DNA from: Rhodanobacteraceae bacterium ZG21-1
GTDB lineage: Bacteria > Pseudomonadota > Gammaproteobacteria > Xanthomonadales > Rhodanobacteraceae
Reading direction: 5' to 3'
Length of the DNA stretch: 64,000 nucleotides
NCBI GenBank assembly: GCA_021390615.1
Contig: JAJEJU010000021.1
Span: 1 to 64,000, forward strand
A program made the translations under genes and the position numbers. Below the pieces are notes generated by a model that saw only the letters and a list, made by a program, of their open reading frames with translations, made no database searches and was not told the DNA's origin. This document shows positions 8,760 through 16,575 of this stretch, piece after piece. Position 1 is the first letter of the stretch, and every line of letters starts with the position of its first letter.

Positions 8760-11657
8760 ATGAAATTGCTTGATAACAAACTGACAGTGGCCGTGCGCCT
8801 CGCGTTGTCGCTGGGCGCGCTGGTGGCAACCGGAACGGTCTTCGCCCAGGACGCCAGCAGCAGCGACCAGGCCAATCCGCAAAGTGCCAAGAAGCTGGAA
8901 ACCGTGACGGTGACCGGTTCGCGCATCCGCAGCGCGGACATCGAAACCGCGCAGCCGGTGGCGACGATCACCCAGGCCGATATTCAGAAGACCGGCCTGG
9001 TCAGCGTCGGCGACATCCTGCAGAACCTCACCGTTGCCGGCCAGCCGACCTTCAGCAAGGCTTCGGTGCTGCTGGCCAACGCGGAAGAGGGCGGCCAGTA
9101 CGTCAACCTGTACAACCTGGGTGAGCAGCGCGTGCTGGTGCTGGTGAACGGCAAGCGCTGGATGACCAGCCTGGCCGGCTTCACCGACATGTCGACCATT
9201 CCGGCCGCACTGATCGATCATATCGACGTGCTGAAGGACGGCGCCTCGGCCGTGTACGGCTCCGATGCCGTGTCGGGCGTGGTCAACATCATCCTGAAGG
9301 ATCACTACAACGGCGCCGAGTTCAGCGGTTCCGTGGGCCAGAACCAGAAGGGCGACGGCACCCAGCAGGCCTACTCGTTCACCGTGGGCAGCACCGGTGA
9401 CAAGTCCTCGGTGGTGTTCTCGGCCAGCTACAACAAGACCGATCCGGTCTGGGCCAACGAGCGCGACATCACCAATTACACCTACGGCCCGAACCACATC
9501 GTCGATGGTCTCAGCGCGACGGGTCCCTGGGGACGTTTCCGCACGGTCGATCCGACCACCGGCGTGCAGTCCGGCCCGACCTATGTGCTGAATCACACCG
9601 GCAGCTGGAATGGTATCGGCACCGGCGCCGACTCGACCCAGATCGGCAACTATCACAGTGGCGTGACCACGGACGACCGCTTCAATCCGTCCGAACAGAT
9701 GATGGCGCAGTTCGGTTCGGAGCTGAAGTCGATCTTCACCCAGGCCAGCTACAACTTGAACGACTACGTGACGTTCAAGGCCACCGGCATGTACTCCGAG
9801 CGCAACTCGACCACGCAGACGGCCGGTTATCCGCTGAACAGCCTGAGCCAGCCGAATTTCCCGATCTATATCAGCCCGCAGAGCTACTACAATCCGCTGC
9901 CGGGCCAGAGCCTGTTCTTCACCCGCCGTACGGTGGAGCTGCCGCGTATCAGCAATGAGAGCGCCAAGTCCTATCACTTCGATGCGGGCTTCGAGGGTGC
10001 GTTCGACGTCGGTTCGCACACCTGGAACTGGGACACCGGCTTCGACTACAACAAGTTCGATGTCTCTTCGGTCGGCAACGGCAACCTCAACCTCTTCAAC
10101 TTGAAGAAGGCGCTGGGTCCGTCCTTCATGGACACCGACGGCGTGGTCAAGTGCGGCGCAGCGGGTGCGATCATCGCCAACTGCGTGCCGTTCAACATCC
10201 TGGGTGGCCCGAGCGCCTCCAACGCCGCAGCGCTGAACTACATCAATGCGCTGGAGCAGTCGAACCAGCAGAGCCTGACCAAGGACTACACCGCCAACAT
10301 CACCGGCGGCCTGTTCGACATTCCGTGGGGCGCCGGCACGCTGAGCTTCGCCGCCGGTTACGAGCATCGCCAGATCAGCGGTTATTCCAACCCGGACGAG
10401 CTGGCCAGCGCGGGCTATACCACCGACCTGGCGGCCAAGCCCACCACCGGCAAGTACCACACTGACGAAGTCTATGTGGAGTTCAACATCCCGGTGCTGA
10501 AGGATCTGCCGGGCGCGCGCGAACTGTCGTTCGACGTGGCCAGCCGCTACTCGCACTACAACAACTTCGGCAGCACCACCAACAGCAAGTACAGCTTCCT
10601 GTGGAAGCCGATTGATGACTTGATCGTGCGCGGCACGTTTGCTCACGGCTTCCGTGCGCCGACGCTGGACGACACCTTCGGCGGCGGCTCGCAGTCGTTC
10701 GACTACTACACCGACCCATGCGATGCTCGCTTCGGCGAACTGTCGAACCCGACGGTAGCGGCTGCCTGTAAGGCTGCCGGCCTCTCGCCGACTTTCCGTC
10801 AGGTGGACAACACCGGCAAGCCGATCAGCGGTCCGGATACCCAGGGCAACACGCCGTTCAATACCGGCGTCGGCAATGCCAGCCTGCAGCCGGAATACAG
10901 CCTGAGCCGCACCGCGGGCCTGGTGTACAGCCCGAGCTACGCGCCTGGCCTGGATTTCACCTTGGATTTCTACAAGATCCAGGTGCGCAACGTGATCACT
11001 GCGCTCAGCGCCGACCAGGTGCTGGACTTCTGCTACGTCTACTCGATCCAGAGCTACTGCAATTCGTTCAGCCGTGACCCGGTCAACCAGCAGGTGATCA
11101 ACCTGAACCGTGGCAACGTGAACTTGGGCTCGCTGAGCACTTCCGGCTACACCTTCGGCGTGAACTACCACCTGCCGGAATTCTCCTTCGGCAAGTTCAC
11201 CGTCACCCTCGACACCAACTACCTGAAGAACTTCATCCAGACCCCGCAGCCGGGTTCGCCGTCGCAGGATCTCGTGGGCCAGTTCGGTCTGCCGCACTTC
11301 CGCGCCAATCTGGGTGTGGATTGGCAGCTGGGCGACTGGGGCGCCACCTGGGGCATGCGCTACTACGGTGCCTACAAGGACGAGTGCTGGGACGCCACGG
11401 AGTGCAACCAGCCGAACTACAACAACTCGAGCTGGGCGTATGGCCCGGGTGCCAACCGCAAGGGTGCGATCGTGTACAACGATGCGCAGGTGCGCTACCA
11501 GTTGCCGTGGAACGGCAGTATCGCAGTCGGTGCGCGTGACATCTTCGACAAGCACCCGCCGACGGTCTATGTACCGACCGGCGCCAGCACGGGCCATGTC
11601 GACCCGACGCTGGATCTGGGCCGTTACTTCTACGTGCAGTACAACCAGAAGTTCTAA
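8760..11657 (+). CDS. TonB-dependent receptor, first of a tandem pair
   Basis: Outer-membrane TonB-dependent receptor of 965 aa. Signal peptide residues 1-29 (cleavage after VFA), then a TonB-box-like ETVTVTGSRI near residue 46, a plug domain (about 55-180, with VLVNGKRW and the IDVLKDGASAVYGSDAVSGVVNI segment) and a large C-terminal 22-strand beta barrel ending in a terminal Phe. The family imports scarce nutrients energised by TonB-ExbB-ExbD; this Xanthomonadales subtype is often linked to peptides or glycans, but the ligand cannot be read here. The start was chosen at the signal peptide, with GGGGAG a few bases before it; earlier starts give no secretion signal. It is followed by its own intrinsic terminator, so it is probably monocistronic. 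Confidence 0.93.
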   Translation: MKLLDNKLTVAVRLALSLGALVATGTVFAQDASSSDQANPQSAKKLETVTVTGSRIRSADIETAQPVATITQADIQKTGLVSVGDILQNLTVAGQPTFSKASVLLANAEEGGQYVNLYNLGEQRVLVLVNGKRWMTSLAGFTDMSTIPAALIDHIDVLKDGASAVYGSDAVSGVVNIILKDHYNGAEFSGSVGQNQKGDGTQQAYSFTVGSTGDKSSVVFSASYNKTDPVWANERDITNYTYGPNHIVDGLSATGPWGRFRTVDPTTGVQSGPTYVLNHTGSWNGIGTGADSTQIGNYHSGVTTDDRFNPSEQMMAQFGSELKSIFTQASYNLNDYVTFKATGMYSERNSTTQTAGYPLNSLSQPNFPIYISPQSYYNPLPGQSLFFTRRTVELPRISNESAKSYHFDAGFEGAFDVGSHTWNWDTGFDYNKFDVSSVGNGNLNLFNLKKALGPSFMDTDGVVKCGAAGAIIANCVPFNILGGPSASNAAALNYINALEQSNQQSLTKDYTANITGGLFDIPWGAGTLSFAAGYEHRQISGYSNPDELASAGYTTDLAAKPTTGKYHTDEVYVEFNIPVLKDLPGARELSFDVASRYSHYNNFGSTTNSKYSFLWKPIDDLIVRGTFAHGFRAPTLDDTFGGGSQSFDYYTDPCDARFGELSNPTVAAACKAAGLSPTFRQVDNTGKPISGPDTQGNTPFNTGVGNASLQPEYSLSRTAGLVYSPSYAPGLDFTLDFYKIQVRNVITALSADQVLDFCYVYSIQSYCNSFSRDPVNQQVINLNRGNVNLGSLSTSGYTFGVNYHLPEFSFGKFTVTLDTNYLKNFIQTPQPGSPSQDLVGQFGLPHFRANLGVDWQLGDWGATWGMRYYGAYKDECWDATECNQPNYNNSSWAYGPGANRKGAIVYNDAQVRYQLPWNGSIAVGARDIFDKHPPTVYVPTGASTGHVDPTLDLGRYFYVQYNQKF

Positions 11658-11683
11658 GCCATCCAGCTTGGGCTTCATCCAAG

Positions 11684-11716
11684 GCCAGGGCTCCGTAAGG
11701 AGCCCTGGCTTTTCTT
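11684..11716 (+). terminator. Intrinsic terminator of first receptor
   Basis: An 11-bp perfect stem GCCAGGGCTCC/GGAGCCCTGGC with loop GTAA (11684-11709) is followed by TTTTCTT. It is 26 nt after the stop codon. Confidence 0.9.
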
Positions 11717-12320
11717 ATTGAGGCCTTCGACGGCGCGGCCACGACAAGAGGCAGCTCATCCGCACCTGGCTTATGTAAATCCAGAAGCCTATGCAGGACC
11801 AATCAGAGAAGGTCAGGCATCGGTTTACCCACTGCTTCGTGGTCATCGAGCAGATATCGGCACCCAGGCAAAGACTGGCGCCGCTCACGCGAGGCCTGGG
11901 CGCGATCAGGAGCTCACGGCGAGCGCTGGCTTCTCGCAGTTATATACGAAGCACCGAAGGGACTTATGTCGAGGTACGGGATGAGCGTCGAGGGCAGACG
12001 CAATATTTAGCAGGCAGAGGGCGAATAGATCCGAAACAAGGATATTTGCCCCTGCATTTCACTATTGAAAATAGTCGGTTGTAAATTCTTGATGTTTTAA
12101 TTTGCGATGATGTCGCGACACTGACTAATGCAAGTATTTTCGATTCGATCATTCGCAGATTATTGCGAATTAACTAAGAGCGTGCGCTTTGCTTCGGACA
12201 AATCATCATCAAGTGGTTGAAAATTATATAAATTATCGCTTAGCGAATGCGCTCGAATTACGGCTCCCGCCTTATTTTCCGCAGCAATCTCTTTCAAGCT
12301 CCCGGTTTGCTAAGAAAGTG
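11717..12320. other. Gap between the two receptors, partly AT-rich
   Basis: 604 nt without a convincing gene. The part from about 12060 to 12300 is clearly poorer in GC than anything else in the window. It contains a perfect inverted repeat ATTCGCA-N6-TGCGAAT (12151-12170), which could be an operator. No tRNA, insertion sequence ends or transposase remnants are visible. Confidence 0.6.
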
Positions 12321-12348
12321 TTGACAGAGCGTTAGAAATGCCAATATG
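12321..12348 (+). promoter_or_regulatory. Promoter of second TonB-dependent receptor
   Basis: TTGACA (12321-12326), a 16-nt spacer and AATATG (12343-12348). The -10 is poor, but the alignment with the first receptor promoter is exact through the -35 and the bases before it. The predicted leader is about 113 nt. Confidence 0.5.
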
Positions 12349-12410
12349 TTCGGCAGCATGGGGATTTAATCCGCCGTGTAACGTGGTTTAAGCACTTCAA
12401 GAAGCATTGC

Positions 12411-12467
12411 GCGACGGACCGTCGCTTGAAGTTTGTTGTTGTTAACCGAAGTTTGGGGAGTTCACAC
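12411..12467 (+). promoter_or_regulatory. Structured 5' leader of second receptor
   Basis: A perfect dyad GCGACGG-A-CCGTCGC (12411-12425) is the counterpart of the weaker hairpin at 8692-8706. It is followed by the 100-nt block identical to the first receptor (12421-12520) with the GGGGAG ribosome-binding site. Confidence 0.5.
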
Positions 12468-15380
12468 ATGAAATTGCTTGATAACAAACTGACAGTGGCC
12501 GTGCGCCTCGCGTTGTCGCTCGGTGCGCTGGTGGCAACCGGAACGGTCTTCGCCCAGGACGCCAGCAGCAGCGACCAGGCCAATCCGCAAAGCGCCAAGA
12601 AGCTGGAAACCGTGACGGTGACCGGTTCGCGCATCCGCAGCGCAGACATCGAAACCGCGCAGCCGGTGGCGACGATCACCCAGGCCGACATTCAGAAGAC
12701 CGGTCTGGTCAACGTCGGCGACATCCTGCAGAACCTCACCATCGCCGGCCAGCCGACCTTCAGCAAGGCTTCGGTGCTGCTGGCCAACACCGAAGAGGGC
12801 GGCCAGTACGTCAACCTGTACAACCTGGGTGAGCAGCGCGTGCTGATCCTGGTGAACGGCAAGCGCTGGATGACCAGCCTGGCCGGCTTCACCGACCTGT
12901 CGACCATTCCGGCCGCGCTGATCGATCATATCGACGTGCTGAAGGACGGCGCCTCGGCCGTGTACGGCTCCGATGCGATTTCGGGCGTGGTCAACATCAT
13001 CCTGAAGGATCACTACAACGGTGCCGAGTTCAGCGGCTCGGTGGGCCAGAACCAGAAGGGCGACGGCACCCAGCAGGCCTACTCGTTCACCGTGGGCAGC
13101 ACCGGTGACAAGTCCTCGGTGGTGTTCTCGGCCAGCTACAACAAGACCGACCCGGTGTGGGCCAACGAGCGCGACCTGACGGACTTCACTTATGGCCCCG
13201 ATCACAAGACCGATAGCCTGAGTGCGACCGGCCCATGGGGGCGTTTCTATTCGCTCAACGACCCGAATCAGACGACCTACGTGCTCAACCACACCGGTAG
13301 CTGGAATGGCATCGGTGTCGGCGCCGATGCGACTCAGCTGAGCAACTACCATCAGGGCGTCAATCAGTACGACGACTACTTCAATCCGTCCGAAGAGATG
13401 ATGGCGCAGCTGGGTTCGGAGCTGAAGTCGATCTTCACTCAAGCCAGCTACAACTTGAACGACTACGTGACGTTCAAGGCTACCGGCATGTACTCCGAGC
13501 GTAATTCGACCACGCAGACGGCCGGTTATCCGCTGAACAGCTTGAGCCAGCCCGGCTTCCCGGTCTACATCAGCGGGCAGAGCTACTACAACCCGATGCC
13601 GGGTCAGGACCTGTTCTTCTACCGTCGTTTGGTGGAACTGCCGCGTGTTAGCAACGAGTCTGCCAAGTCCTACCACTTTGACGCGGGCTTCGAAGGCTCG
13701 TTCGACGTCGGTTCGCATACTTGGAACTGGGATACCGCCTTCGACTACAACAAGTTCGACGTCTCCACGGTCGGTACCGGCAACCTGAATCTGTTCAATT
13801 TGCAGAAGGCCTTGGGCCCGTCCTTCATGAACAGCGCAGGTGTAGTTCAGTGCGGTACGGCGGCCGCGCCGATCGCCAACTGCGTACCGTTCAACATCCT
13901 GGGTGGTCCGAGTGCCTCCACCGCGGCGGCGCTGAGCTATATCGATGCGCTGGAGCAGTCGAACCAGGAAAGCCTGACCAAGGACTACACCGCCAATATC
14001 ACCGGCGGCCTGTTCGACATGCCCTGGGGCGCCGGCACGCTGAGCTTCGCCGCCGGTTACGAGCATCGCCAGATCAGCGGCTATGATCATCCGGACGAGC
14101 TGGCCAGCGCGGGTTACACCACCGACTTGGCGGCTAATCCGACGGTTGGCAACTACCACACCGACGAAGTCTATGTGGAGTTCAACATCCCGGTGCTGAA
14201 AGATCTGCCGGGTGCGAAGGAGCTGTCGTTCGACGTGGCCAGCCGCTACTCGCACTACAACAACTTCGGTAGCACCACCAACAACAAGTACAGCTTCCTG
14301 TGGAAGCCGATCGATGACCTGATCGTGCGCGGCACGTTTGCTCACGGCTTCCGTGCGCCGACGCTGGCTGACACTTTCGGCGGCGGTTCGCAGACCTTTG
14401 ACTACTACACCGATCCCTGCGATGTGCAGTTCGGTTCCACCACCAATGCGACGGTGGCGGCCAATTGTCGGAAGGCCGGTCTGTCGACGACCCCGGTCAC
14501 CGGCTTCCATCAGACCGACGCCGCTGGTAACAACGTCACGGGTCCGGACAGCCAGGGCACCACGCCGTTCTACACCGGCTTCGGCAACTCCTCGCTGCAG
14601 CCGGAGTACAGCTTGAGCCGTACCGCGGGCCTGGTGTACAGCCCGGGTTACGTGCCTGGCCTGGACTTCACCCTGGACTACTACAAGATCCTGGTCCGCA
14701 ACGTCATCACGGCGATCAGCGCGGACTACGTGCTCGATCAGTGCTATCAGTACAACGTGCAGTTCTACTGCAACTCGTTCAGCCGTGACCCGGCCACGGG
14801 CCAGGTGATCGGCCTGGAGCGCGGCAACGCCAACCTGGGTTCGCTGAGTACTTCTGGCTTCACCTTCGGCGTGAACTACCACCTGCCGGAGACGTCTTTC
14901 GGCAAGTTCACCTTCACCTTCGACACCAACTACCTGAAGAACTACATCCAGACTTCGCAGCCGGGTGCACCGGGGCAGGATCTGGCGGGTCAGTTCGGAT
15001 TCCCGCATTTCCGCGCCAACGCGGGCGTGGACTGGCAGCTGGGTGACTGGGGTGCGACCTGGGATCTCCGCTATTACGGCGAATTCAAGGACGAGTGCTG
15101 GAGCAACCCGAGCCCGGTGATCGAGTGTAACGAGCCGAACTACAATAACTCGAGCTGGACCTACGGCCAGGGTGCCAACCGCAAGGGCGCGATCGTGTAC
15201 AACGATGCGCAGGTGCGCTACCAGCTGCCGTGGAACGGCAGCATCGCGGTGGGTGCGCGTGACATCTTCGACAAGCATCCGCCCATCGTCTATTCGTCGG
15301 CCGGCAGCAGCACGGGCCTGGTCGACCCGACGTTGGACCTGGGTCGCTACTTCTACGTGCAGTACAACCAGAAGTTCTAA
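12468..15380 (+). CDS. TonB-dependent receptor, second of a tandem pair
   Basis: 970-aa paralogue of the receptor at 8760-11657, with the same signal peptide (1-29), TonB box (ETVTVTGSRI), plug and beta barrel ending in the same terminal residues, QYNQKF. The signal peptide and plug are almost unchanged between the copies, while barrel segments that probably form extracellular loops differ. For example, the stretch after TDPVWANERD, the cysteine-containing loop near residue 650, and the region after DECW, which carries an extra SNPSPV here. This pattern is expected if both use the same TonB system but bind different ligands. The start is fixed by the signal peptide and the conserved GGGGAG. 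It has its own promoter and terminator. Confidence 0.93.
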   Translation: MKLLDNKLTVAVRLALSLGALVATGTVFAQDASSSDQANPQSAKKLETVTVTGSRIRSADIETAQPVATITQADIQKTGLVNVGDILQNLTIAGQPTFSKASVLLANTEEGGQYVNLYNLGEQRVLILVNGKRWMTSLAGFTDLSTIPAALIDHIDVLKDGASAVYGSDAISGVVNIILKDHYNGAEFSGSVGQNQKGDGTQQAYSFTVGSTGDKSSVVFSASYNKTDPVWANERDLTDFTYGPDHKTDSLSATGPWGRFYSLNDPNQTTYVLNHTGSWNGIGVGADATQLSNYHQGVNQYDDYFNPSEEMMAQLGSELKSIFTQASYNLNDYVTFKATGMYSERNSTTQTAGYPLNSLSQPGFPVYISGQSYYNPMPGQDLFFYRRLVELPRVSNESAKSYHFDAGFEGSFDVGSHTWNWDTAFDYNKFDVSTVGTGNLNLFNLQKALGPSFMNSAGVVQCGTAAAPIANCVPFNILGGPSASTAAALSYIDALEQSNQESLTKDYTANITGGLFDMPWGAGTLSFAAGYEHRQISGYDHPDELASAGYTTDLAANPTVGNYHTDEVYVEFNIPVLKDLPGAKELSFDVASRYSHYNNFGSTTNNKYSFLWKPIDDLIVRGTFAHGFRAPTLADTFGGGSQTFDYYTDPCDVQFGSTTNATVAANCRKAGLSTTPVTGFHQTDAAGNNVTGPDSQGTTPFYTGFGNSSLQPEYSLSRTAGLVYSPGYVPGLDFTLDYYKILVRNVITAISADYVLDQCYQYNVQFYCNSFSRDPATGQVIGLERGNANLGSLSTSGFTFGVNYHLPETSFGKFTFTFDTNYLKNYIQTSQPGAPGQDLAGQFGFPHFRANAGVDWQLGDWGATWDLRYYGEFKDECWSNPSPVIECNEPNYNNSSWTYGQGANRKGAIVYNDAQVRYQLPWNGSIAVGARDIFDKHPPIVYSSAGSSTGLVDPTLDLGRYFYVQYNQKF

Positions 15381-15404
15381 ACCGTCAGGTTTGGCTTCCA
15401 TCAA

Positions 15405-15439
15405 AACCGGGGCTCCGTCAGGGGCCCCGGTTTTTTTTA
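15405..15439 (+). terminator. Intrinsic terminator of second receptor
   Basis: A 12-bp stem (one G-T pair), AACCGGGGCTCC/GGGGCCCCGGTT with loop GTCA (15405-15432), runs straight into eight T or more. Confidence 0.92.
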
Positions 15440-15612
15440 TCGTCCATGTCACGGCCAAGGCGTACGGCGACGTATGGATGTCGCCGGATCTATTGACTTT
15501 TCCACAACGCTATTTGGCGATATGCTCTGCCACTTCCCCCGCGACATGACATGGCGCAGCTGCGCCAAGCAGCTTTCGCGCCCCTGATTCTGGTACTTGA
15601 TTGAGGTTTCCG

Positions 15613-16485
15613 ATGCGCACAAAGGTTTGGTCCTTGATGGCCGTGACGGCGCTGGCGCTGGCTGGCTGCAACTCTTCTCAGGATTCGTCGCAGTCGTCGA
15701 CGAACCAGGCTGCCGGCGCTGCGACGTCCGGCCAGGCCGCGGCCAGCGGCAACACGGTCAGCGGCACCGTCTCGCTGCGTGATGGCTCCGCTCAGCTCTC
15801 GCCGGCGGCCAAGCTGCAGATCGATCTGGTCGACGCGTCGGCGCAGGGCTCGGCCCCGCTGGCCAGCAAGACGGTCGATCCGGTTGCCTCACTGCCGCAG
15901 AGCTTCGAGCTGCAGTTCAATCCGGCCGACGTGAAGGCGACGGACTTGTACGTGGTGAAGGCGGTGTTGACCGATGGCGATCGTCACTATTCGATGCCGC
16001 TGCAGGCGCTGGTGCTGACCAAGGGCGCTTCGAACCAGGCTGCCATCCAGCTGGTGCCGGAACAGACCCCGGGCGAGAAAGAACTGGCTGCCTTCAAGGA
16101 CGTGCAGAAGCAGATCGGCGGCATGAAGGTCAGTAACGGCACCAAGCTGGAGAAGGACATCTCGCGTGGCTGGCAGGTGTTCCGCCAGGCGGGCGAAGTG
16201 AAGTTCATCCGTGAGCTGGTCGACTACGGCGACAAGGGCTTCACCAGCACCGACTACGCCTACAAGGGCGGCAAGCCCTGGGTGGTCGTGCAGCAGAAGA
16301 AGTCGAGCAAGGACGCCAAGCCCAGCTCGACCGACACGGCTGGTTGGGACGACAACGGCACCCTCGTGCTGAAGCAGCATGAGGCCGGCGGCAAGACGGA
16401 TCAGCTGAGCGCCGACGATGCCGCCGCGCTGCAGAAGCAGGCGCAGGACATCCTGACCATGGCCTCGGCCAGCAAGGGCAAGTAA
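15613..16485 (+). CDS. YbaY-like lipoprotein
   Basis: 290-aa predicted lipoprotein. The signal peptide ends in a clear lipobox LAGC with Cys19. A Ser/Gln/Ala-rich linker follows (about 20-50), then a domain beginning VSGTVSLRDGSAQLSPAAKLQIDLVD and ending near residue 155, which resembles the YbaY/YscW lipoprotein family (type III secretion pilotin-like beta domain; no secretion genes are near). The C-terminal half (about 160-290) contains a lysine-rich region and has no family I recognise. The start is ATG 15613, directly before the basic-hydrophobic signal. A TTG four codons earlier is possible but has no advantage. It shares a bidirectional terminator with the convergent esterase gene. Envelope location is firm; role unknown. 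Confidence 0.75.
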   Translation: MRTKVWSLMAVTALALAGCNSSQDSSQSSTNQAAGAATSGQAAASGNTVSGTVSLRDGSAQLSPAAKLQIDLVDASAQGSAPLASKTVDPVASLPQSFELQFNPADVKATDLYVVKAVLTDGDRHYSMPLQALVLTKGASNQAAIQLVPEQTPGEKELAAFKDVQKQIGGMKVSNGTKLEKDISRGWQVFRQAGEVKFIRELVDYGDKGFTSTDYAYKGGKPWVVVQQKKSSKDAKPSSTDTAGWDDNGTLVLKQHEAGGKTDQLSADDAAALQKQAQDILTMASASKGK

Positions 16486-16530
16486 GCAGGCAACAGCTTC
16501 GGCTGACCGCCTCGCGCGGTCCGCACAGCA

Positions 16531-16566
16531 AAAAGCCGCCCGCAGCGATGCGGGCGGCTTTTTTAA
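16531..16566. terminator. Bidirectional intrinsic terminator
   Basis: A perfect 14-bp stem with a GCGA loop (arms 16531-16544 and 16549-16562) has an A-run on its left edge and a T-run on its right. It can therefore end both the lipoprotein gene and the convergent esterase gene. Confidence 0.92.
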
Positions 16567-16575
16567 TGGGCCGAA

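Larger units (their letters stand above)
8598..15380 (+). repeat. Tandem duplication of a receptor transcription unit
   Basis: The unit promoter-leader-receptor-terminator occurs twice in direct orientation (8598-11716 and 12321-15439). In the first 235 or so residues only about six conservative changes are visible (for example VSVGD/VNVGD, LTVAG/LTIAG). Differences then concentrate in segments likely to be extracellular loops, near residues 240-310 and 650-700 and around the DECW segment near the C-terminus. Confidence 0.85.

Noticed and set aside
8754-15458. Open frames of almost 1000 codons on the minus strand opposite both receptors.
   Set aside because: They are shadows of high-GC coding in the third-position frame, with His/Gln/Val-Arg-rich composition, no ribosome-binding sites and no family features.
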